NCBI RefSeq assembly: GCF_030817175.1
Contig: NZ_JAUSYY010000001.1
Coordinates: 2,976,001 to 3,040,000 of the forward strand
Source of the DNA: Agromyces ramosus
GTDB lineage: Bacteria > Actinomycetota > Actinomycetes > Actinomycetales > Microbacteriaceae
Length of the DNA: 64,000 bases
Reading direction: 5' to 3'
Part shown: positions 58,606-64,000 of the stretch, piece by piece
Position numbering within the stretch: the first letter of the stretch is position 1
How the letters are laid out: every line of letters starts with the position of its first letter
The notes under the pieces: generated by a model
Databases searched by the model: none
The model's input: the letters and a program-made list of their open reading frames with translations, nothing else
Told to the model about the DNA's origin: nothing
Program-made: the position numbers and the translations under genes

Positions 58606-60444
58606 ATGGCTGTACGCGTCTCTCCATCCCACTACCTTCGCGCCGACGGGCTCTCGGTCTCCTACCCCGACCGGCGCATCTTCACCGACCTCGACTTCAC
58701 CGTCGCCCCGGGCCAGCGCCTCGGGCTGATCGGCGAGAACGGAGCGGGCAAGTCCACCCTGCTGCGCCTGCTCGCGAGTGGCGGCGGAAGCGACCGAGCG
58801 GATCCCGCGACCGCGAGCTCAGCGGATGCCGCGACCGCCGTGGCATCCGACGATGCCACGACCGACGGGCGCATCAGCCGCCCGCGGCGAACGGCGCTGC
58901 TCGCACAGGAGCTGCCGTTCCAGCCCGACGACCGCATCGACGAAGTGCTCGAGGCCGCACTCGCCGAGGTGCGCGCGATCGAACGCGAGCTCGACGTTGC
59001 CGCCTCGGCCCTCGGCGACGGCGCGGAGGCATCCGCTTCCCGCTATTCGGCGGCGCTCGACGCCGCGGAGCGTGCGGCCATCTGGTCGGCCACGTCGCGC
59101 CGCGACGAGCTGCTCGAGGGCCTCGGCGTTGCGGGGCTCGGTCTCGACCGGCGCATCGGCGAGCTCTCGGGCGGCCAGCGCAGCAGGTTCGCGCTCGCGG
59201 CGCTGCTGCTGAGCTCGCCCGACGCGTTGCTCCTCGACGAGCCCACGAACCATCTCGACGACGACGCGGCGGCGTTCCTCGAGGCGCGCCTGCGCGCCTG
59301 GAGCGGTCCGGTGGTGTTCGCGAGCCACGATCGCGAGTTCCTCGATCGAGTCGCCACGTCGCTCCTCGACCTCGACCCCGGCCGGGCAGGCGCCCTCGCG
59401 CTGAGCGGCGCAGACGCACGTTCGAGCGCAGGCGCTTCAAGGGACGAGCTGCTCGCCGCCGCGGGCGGTACGGTCTTCGGCGGCACGTTCTCGGAGTTCC
59501 TCACGGTGAAGGCCGAGGAGCGGCAACGCTGGCAGCGCCAATACGACGACGAGCAGGAGGAGTTGAAGCGGCTTCGCGTCGGCGCGGCCGAGACGGCTCG
59601 CAACGTCTCGCACGGACGAGCGGCGACCGACAACGACAAGTTCCTGAAGCACTTCAAGCGCGGCAACGTCGAGCAGGCCGTCTCGCGGCGGGTGCGCAAC
59701 GCGGAGCTGCGGCTCGCAACTCTCGAGCGCGAGCAGGTGCGACGGCCGCCAGCGCCGCTCGAGTTCGCCGGCATCCCATCGGGTTCGCAGGCGCTCGAGG
59801 AGGCGTCCGGCCTGCTGCTCCAGTTGTCGGATGTCGCGGTGGGCTCACGGCTCGCCCTCGACGCGTTCGCCGTCGCCCCACTGACGCGGTTGCTCGTCAC
59901 CGGAGCGAACGGTGCCGGCAAGTCGACGCTCCTCGGCGTGCTCGCGGGCACGCTGCCCGTCGATCGCGGCACCGTGCACCGGCGCAAGGGGCTGCGCGTG
60001 CAGCTCCTCGAGCAGGACGTGCGCTTCGCCGATCCGGATGCCTCGCCCCGCCGCCTCTACGAGCGGGTACTCGGGGAGCGGCGGGCCGAGCAGGTGCCGC
60101 TCGCGAGCCTCGGGCTCGTCGCCCCGCGCGATGAGTCGAAGCCGCTCGCGGCCCTGTCGGTCGGACAGCAGCGGCGACTCGCGCTCGCCCTCGTGATCGC
60201 TCGGCCACCGCACGTGTTCCTGCTCGACGAGCCGACGAACCACCTCTCGCTCGGCCTCGCCACCGACCTCGAGGCCGCGCTCGGCACCTATCCGGGTGCG
60301 GTGGTCATCGCGAGCCACGATCGGTGGCTGCGCCGGCGCTGGGCGGGGGAGCGGCTCGAGCTCGACGCCGGGCGCGTCGCGCTCGCGCCCGAGCCGGTGT
60401 TCGCTGGGCCCGCGCGCGAGCGCTCGACCGCGCTCCGCGACTGA
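58606..60444 (+). CDS. ABC-F family ribosomal protection / translation factor ATPase
   Basis: 612 residues with two nucleotide-binding domains and no membrane part. Domain 1: GENGAGKST (43-51), ELSGGQRSRFALAALLL, LLLDEPTNHLDDDAA, FASHDREFL. The inter-domain linker (about 300-400) is long and charged (EERQRWQRQYDDEQEELKRL). Domain 2: GANGAGKST, ALSVGQQRRLALAL, FLLDEPTNHLS. ABC-F proteins enter the ribosomal E site; actinobacterial members of this shape give macrolide/lincosamide-type tolerance. Two Ala/Asp-rich insertions (about 55-85) are unusual. The structured leader supports drug-responsive expression, by inference. Confidence 0.9.
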   Translation: MAVRVSPSHYLRADGLSVSYPDRRIFTDLDFTVAPGQRLGLIGENGAGKSTLLRLLASGGGSDRADPATASSADAATAVASDDATTDGRISRPRRTALLAQELPFQPDDRIDEVLEAALAEVRAIERELDVAASALGDGAEASASRYSAALDAAERAAIWSATSRRDELLEGLGVAGLGLDRRIGELSGGQRSRFALAALLLSSPDALLLDEPTNHLDDDAAAFLEARLRAWSGPVVFASHDREFLDRVATSLLDLDPGRAGALALSGADARSSAGASRDELLAAAGGTVFGGTFSEFLTVKAEERQRWQRQYDDEQEELKRLRVGAAETARNVSHGRAATDNDKFLKHFKRGNVEQAVSRRVRNAELRLATLEREQVRRPPAPLEFAGIPSGSQALEEASGLLLQLSDVAVGSRLALDAFAVAPLTRLLVTGANGAGKSTLLGVLAGTLPVDRGTVHRRKGLRVQLLEQDVRFADPDASPRRLYERVLGERRAEQVPLASLGLVAPRDESKPLAALSVGQQRRLALALVIARPPHVFLLDEPTNHLSLGLATDLEAALGTYPGAVVIASHDRWLRRRWAGERLELDAGRVALAPEPVFAGPARERSTALRD

Positions 60445-60459
60445 GCCGGAGAACTGCGT

Positions 60460-60500
60460 AAGCGGATGCCCCGGTGCACGGCGCGCCGGGGCATCCGCTT
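60460..60500. terminator. Perfect 15-bp stem-loop terminator
   Basis: Arms 60460-60474 and 60486-60500 are fully complementary (AAGCGGATGCCCCGG and its complement) around an 11-nt loop, 16 nt after the ABC-F stop. Both arms carry the recurrent GGATGCC/GGCATCC word. Confidence 0.75.
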
Positions 60501-60527
60501 GACCCGCATTCGAATGTATGTTCGAAT
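60499..60527 (+). promoter_or_regulatory. Promoter with LexA-type SOS box
   Basis: ATTCGAA-N6-TTCGAAT (60508-60527) is a perfect inverted repeat containing TCGAATGTATGTTCGA, one base from the actinobacterial SOS consensus TCGAAC-N4-GTTCGA. TTGACC (60499-60504) lies 17 bp before TCGAAT (60522-60527), which would be the -10, 5 nt from ATG 60533. LexA binding would block this promoter. Confidence 0.65.
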
Positions 60528-60532
60528 GAGGC

Positions 60533-61606
60533 ATGCGGTGGAGCGGGCAGGAACTGGGCGTCGAGCAGAACGACGCCCTCCCGGGTCTCGCGAAGCTGAA
60601 CAATCTGGTGCGCTCCGTGCAGACGCCCGAGTTCGCCGGCGTCACCTTCCACGAGATCCTCGCGAAGTCCGCCCTCAATCGCGTGCCAGGCCAGTCGATG
60701 ATGCCCTTCGGCTGGACCATCAACCCATACCGGGGCTGCACCCATGCCTGCACGTACTGCTTCGCCCGGCCGACGCACACCTATCTCGACCTCGACGCGG
60801 GCGACGACTTCGACCGGCAGATCATCGTCAAGGTCAACGTCGCCGAGGTGCTGCAGAAAGAGCTCGCCAAGCCGTCGTGGCGTCGCGATCCTGTGGCGCT
60901 CGGCACGAACACCGATCCCTATCAGCGAGCAGAGGGGCGCTATTCACTGATGCCCGGCATCATCGGCGCCCTCGCCGACAGCGGCACGCCGTTCAGCATC
61001 CTCACCAAGGGCACCCTGTTGCGGCGCGACCTGCCACTGATCGTCGAGGCGTCACGACACGTGCACGTCGACCTCGCCATGTCGATCGCGATCTACGACC
61101 ACGAGCTGCAGCAATCGGTCGAACCGGGCACCCCCAGCGCGAAGGCGCGACTCGCGACGGTCACCGCGGTGCGCGAGGCGGGGCTCGACTGCGCGGTCTT
61201 CCTGATGCCGATCCTGCCCTACCTCACCGATACGAGAGCGCATCTCGACGAGGCGCTCCGGCAGGCGAAGGCGGCTGGAGCCACGAGCGTGCTGTACACG
61301 GCCCTGCACCTGCGCGGGGGAGTGAAGCCGTGGTTCATGCAGTGGCTCGAGCACGCCCACCCCGAGCTCGTTCCCAAGTACCGCTCGATGTATTACGGAA
61401 CGAACGCCTACGCGCCGAAGGCGTATCGTCGTTGGCTCGCCGAGCGCATCCGGCCGCTCATCGCGGCGCACGGCCTCGAGCGAGCGCGCGAAGACCCGGT
61501 CACCGGCGGAATCCGATCGGCAGCGCTCGCAGGCACGCCAGCGCGCCGCGACGGTGAGCTCCCGCAGCTGTTCGGAGCACCGCCCGACCCGGGCGCACTC
61601 TTCTAG
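60533..61606 (+). CDS. Rv2578c/SPL-family radical SAM protein
   Basis: 357 residues. The radical SAM cluster motif is GCTHACTYCFARPTH (Cys69, Cys73, Cys76), followed by KVNVAEVLQKELAKPSW, LGTNTDPYQRAEGRY and TKGTLLRRDLPLI, as in the Rv2578c subgroup related to spore photoproduct lyase. The C-terminal 60 residues include SMYYGTNAYAPKAYRRWLAE. SPL-like proteins repair or modify nucleic acid bases using SAM radicals; the reaction of this subgroup is unknown. The SOS box immediately upstream links it to DNA damage. Confidence 0.88.
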   Translation: MRWSGQELGVEQNDALPGLAKLNNLVRSVQTPEFAGVTFHEILAKSALNRVPGQSMMPFGWTINPYRGCTHACTYCFARPTHTYLDLDAGDDFDRQIIVKVNVAEVLQKELAKPSWRRDPVALGTNTDPYQRAEGRYSLMPGIIGALADSGTPFSILTKGTLLRRDLPLIVEASRHVHVDLAMSIAIYDHELQQSVEPGTPSAKARLATVTAVREAGLDCAVFLMPILPYLTDTRAHLDEALRQAKAAGATSVLYTALHLRGGVKPWFMQWLEHAHPELVPKYRSMYYGTNAYAPKAYRRWLAERIRPLIAAHGLERAREDPVTGGIRSAALAGTPARRDGELPQLFGAPPDPGALF

Positions 61607-61638
61607 CGGCGCTGCTGCGCTGAGACCGCGCGAACTGC

Positions 61639-61670
61639 GATAATCCGCAGAAGCCCGGCGCAACGTTGCG
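61639..61670 (+). promoter_or_regulatory. -10 element and 12-bp palindrome before the sensor pair
   Basis: GATAAT (61639-61644) is a good -10; CGCAACGTTGCG (61659-61670) is a perfect palindrome just downstream, a possible repressor site. GGGAGGAG precedes ATG 61704. Confidence 0.4.
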
Positions 61671-61703
61671 TGCGGCCGAGCACACGCGAGCGGGAGGAGC
61701 ACG

Positions 61704-62990
61704 ATGACCCTGGGGTTGCCGGGCCACCTCGCGCGGGAGTCGCTGAGCCGTGCCCTTGCGACCGCTGGTCATGCCGCAGCGTTCGCCTGCCTCGCCGTCC
61801 TGTTGGCCGTCGGCGTCATCATGGCCGTCTTCGGCGGCGATCCCGACGCATGGACCGGCTCGGCGCTCGTCGTGCTGATGGGCGTGCTGCTCGGGTTTGT
61901 CGCGCGATTCCCCACGGTCACCCCCACCGTGGTCTACCTGGTGGTCGGCACCGGCATCGTCTTCGCCCTCACCGTGCTCATCATGGGGCCCGAGTCGCGG
62001 TTGGAGACCTCCAACAACGCGCTGCTCGCCCTGCCGCGCATCGCGCTGCTCCTCGTCGGCGGCGCCGGGAGCGGTTCGGTGATCGCGATCACCTGGGGAG
62101 CGCTCGGCTACGGGCTCGGCGAGGCAGCGGCGTTCCTCGGCGCCACGCTCGCCGGTGCTGTGTGGAGTCCGAACCTCGCGGCGGCGACGGCGTTCGGCAT
62201 TCTCGTCCTGGTGCGCGCCTTCGATGGCCTGAGCAGGCGCTCGGACTCGCGGCAGCAGACCGGCCTGCACCGGGCGAGCCAGCAGACCAGGGAGCTCGCG
62301 ATCCGGCACGATTACGAGTTGCGCGCAACGGCGAGGCTGCACGACACGGCCCTCAGCCACCTCGTGGCAATCGCTGCGGCCGGATCAGGGCCGGTCGACG
62401 AACGGCTTCGAGTCGGCATCCGTCAAGATCTCGGGCTCATCGTGGGTCGCGACTGGGCGATCGACCATGCCGTCGGCCCCGCGAGCGCCGACGTTGCCGA
62501 GCGCCTCAGCGCGGAGGCCGATTCCAGAAAGCTCGACACGGGTTCGATGCGGAGCGCGTGGCTTCGACGTCGCCAGGCGCAGGCGACGTCCCTCGACGAC
62601 ACGACGCCCATCCTGACGTATGCCTTCACGGCCGCCGCCAACGCCGGGCTGAAGGTCCGCGTGACGGGCGACTCCGCCGTACTGGGCGTCTTGGGCGCTC
62701 GGCGTGCTGCGGCACTCGATGCCGCCGTCGCCCAATGCCTCATCAATGTCGCCAGGCACGCCGGAGTCGACGAGGCGGAGCTCGCCCTCGGCTACGGCGC
62801 CGGCGAGGTCACCGTCGCCGTGATGGACAGCGGAAGTGGATTCGACGAGCGTGAGGTTCCGCCCGATCGCATCGGCCTGCGCACCTCGATCCGTGCGCGC
62901 ATCGAGCAGGAGCAGGGAACGGTGCGGCTCTGGTCAACGAAGGGCATCGGCACGACCGTCGTGCTCACCGTGCCGGAGGGCGGCGAATGA
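61704..62990 (+). CDS. Membrane sensor histidine kinase-like protein
   Basis: 428 residues. About five hydrophobic helices lie in 20-175 (AAFACLAVLLAVGVIMAVFG onward). ARLHDTALSHLVAIAA places a probable phospho-acceptor at His213, as in HisKA_3 kinases (NarL-type systems). The ATPase domain has CLINVARHAGVDEAEL (N box), VTVAVMDSGSGFDE (G1) and GIGTTVVLTVPEGG (G2). It probably phosphorylates a LuxR-type regulator outside the window. The stop overlaps the next gene by 4 nt. Confidence 0.82.
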   Translation: MTLGLPGHLARESLSRALATAGHAAAFACLAVLLAVGVIMAVFGGDPDAWTGSALVVLMGVLLGFVARFPTVTPTVVYLVVGTGIVFALTVLIMGPESRLETSNNALLALPRIALLLVGGAGSGSVIAITWGALGYGLGEAAAFLGATLAGAVWSPNLAAATAFGILVLVRAFDGLSRRSDSRQQTGLHRASQQTRELAIRHDYELRATARLHDTALSHLVAIAAAGSGPVDERLRVGIRQDLGLIVGRDWAIDHAVGPASADVAERLSAEADSRKLDTGSMRSAWLRRRQAQATSLDDTTPILTYAFTAAANAGLKVRVTGDSAVLGVLGARRAAALDAAVAQCLINVARHAGVDEAELALGYGAGEVTVAVMDSGSGFDEREVPPDRIGLRTSIRARIEQEQGTVRLWSTKGIGTTVVLTVPEGGE

Positions 62991-64000
62991 GCAGCCGCAT
63001 GCGATTGACGCAGCAGGAGGCCGACCCGGTCGGCGGCATCACGGCGGCGCCGATCGTGACCGTCGGTGCGCTCCTCGCCTTCGGCACGGCGGTGCTCCTC
63101 ACCTTGGCGCACTGGCCGGAGGTCAGCTCGCCGGTGGCCGCTGTGATCGCCGTCATGCTGGTGGCTGCCGGCGGAGCTGCGGCAGCGATCTCAGCGTCGC
63201 CGGGTCGAGCGCCGTTCACCGCCGAGCGGCTCTGGCTCGTCGTCACGTTCGCGGTCGCCGCGGCGATCGCCGAGTACGTCTCGACGGTCGGGGCGAACCG
63301 CTACCTGTACGACGACTTCGGGCCGATCGTGATCGGCATGCTGATCCTCTCGGTGGCCCCGTTCTGCACGTGGCTTTCGTTGCTGCTGGCCGGGGTGCTC
63401 GCCTCGGCCGTACTCTCGATCCTCGTGATCGGGGCATCCGCGTACACCGTCACCCCGGCGCCCCTCGCCGTGCTCGTCATCGTGAGCGTGGCCCCGGTGG
63501 TCTCCCTCTCGGCTGCAGCAGCGGGCTACTCGTACGCGATCGTCGCCGAGACCCTCGCCTGGCAGCGCGAGGCGAACCGATCGGCCCTGCAGCGAGATGC
63601 CGAGCTGCGCGCCGGCATCGCCCGTTCGGTGCAGCAGAGCCAGGTGTCCGTCCTCGGACGCGAGGTGCTGCCGTTCCTCGCCGGCGTGATGACCGCCGAC
63701 CGCATCTCCGTTGCCGATGCCGATCAGGCACGTGAGCTCGCCGAGGCGCTCCGCCGGGCGCTCCGCGCGGGCATCGAGTCGACCTGGCTCGACGACCTGG
63801 GCGCGAGCGTGCGCCGGAACCGTGGTGTCGACGTGGTCGTCGACGACACGAACGGCGGCGCCGCCGATCTCGCGGGCGACCAGAGATCCGCGCTGACCGC
63901 CTTGATCTCGTGGCTCGGTGAGCCGTCGCGCTCAGTGCGCATTCGGGTGACGATCACCACCGACGCGCGGCGGGGGCGCATCAGCATCGTCGCCGATCCG
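62987..64000 (+). CDS. Membrane protein partner of the sensor kinase (3' truncated by window end)
   Basis: 338 codons from ATG 62987 without a stop before base 64000. Hydrophobic helices occupy about 20-190 (APIVTVGALLAFGTAVLLTL, VSSPVAAVIAVMLVAAGGAA, FAVAAAIAEYVSTVG, IVIGMLILSVAPFCTWLSLL, APLAVLVIVSVAPVVSLSAA). A helical cytoplasmic part follows (ANRSALQRDAELRAGIARSV), then a domain starting ISVADADQARELAEALRRAL that resembles the late part of the upstream kinase. The visible end has reached a beta region (RIRVTITTDARRGRISIVAD). It is a kinase-like paralogue or partner; without the C-terminus this is not settled. Confidence 0.72.
   Translation, partial: MSSRMRLTQQEADPVGGITAAPIVTVGALLAFGTAVLLTLAHWPEVSSPVAAVIAVMLVAAGGAAAAISASPGRAPFTAERLWLVVTFAVAAAIAEYVSTVGANRYLYDDFGPIVIGMLILSVAPFCTWLSLLLAGVLASAVLSILVIGASAYTVTPAPLAVLVIVSVAPVVSLSAAAAGYSYAIVAETLAWQREANRSALQRDAELRAGIARSVQQSQVSVLGREVLPFLAGVMTADRISVADADQARELAEALRRALRAGIESTWLDDLGASVRRNRGVDVVVDDTNGGAADLAGDQRSALTALISWLGEPSRSVRIRVTITTDARRGRISIVADP

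Overview
The window is high-GC DNA with very high GC at third codon positions, frequent GTG starts, GTGA/ATGA stop-start overlaps and several apparently leaderless promoters. Together with the actinobacterial-type small SRP RNA, the internal lysC start and malate:quinone oxidoreductase, this points to an actinobacterium, most likely Microbacteriaceae (Agromyces-like). The family is an inference from gene content and style, not a database result. No phage, transposase, CRISPR array or rRNA was seen.

Layout. 1-4883: purine-ring catabolism (AllE fragment, AllB, OHCU decarboxylase, HIU hydrolase, urate oxidase) followed by an alditol-oxidase-like flavoenzyme. 5042-8447: a three-gene overlapping operon (saccharopine-dehydrogenase-like, GNAT, enolase-superfamily N-acylamino-acid racemase). 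8594-9207: a decayed AbiEi-like gene. 9253-15178: aminoglycoside-type kinase, stand-alone LigD-type polymerase, small membrane proteins, HerA-like ATPase and GNAT. 15297-15517: tRNA-Ser and SRP RNA on the minus strand. 15640-19010: pta-ackA. 19034-22212: ArsR regulator plus MFS exporter, then a fatty acid desaturase. 22233-25198: a SipW-type secretion operon with three SipW-dependent exported proteins. 25754-33199: DksA/TraR-like protein, dnaX, recR, NTF2-like protein, lysC, asd and an SGNH lipoprotein.

33281-49365 is a large accessory carbohydrate region: two ABC sugar importers without an ATPase, a GH63/MGH1-like hydrolase, a FadR-type GntR regulator, and a GH42 beta-galactosidase (frameshifted in this sequence). 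Three copies of a TGTAT-N5-ATACA-type palindrome lie before the two binding-protein genes and the GH42 gene, so one regulator probably controls all of it. The GH42 operon continues into a split, divergent glycine-decarboxylase-like pair, an AcoX-type NAD-kinase-like protein and an SDR. No gcvH or gcvT is present. This is the best candidate in the window for an undescribed pathway.

49368-55075 is a D-amino-acid / keto-deoxy-sugar module: RidA, IclR, D-aminoacylase and a D-threonine-aldolase-like protein on the minus strand, divergent from a PfkB kinase and a KDPG aldolase. 55080-64000: a MerR regulator facing a membrane protein across a 46-bp palindrome, a VOC protein, mqo, an ABC-F protein with a structured 317-nt leader, an SOS-box-preceded radical SAM protein, and a two-gene sensor pair cut by the window end.
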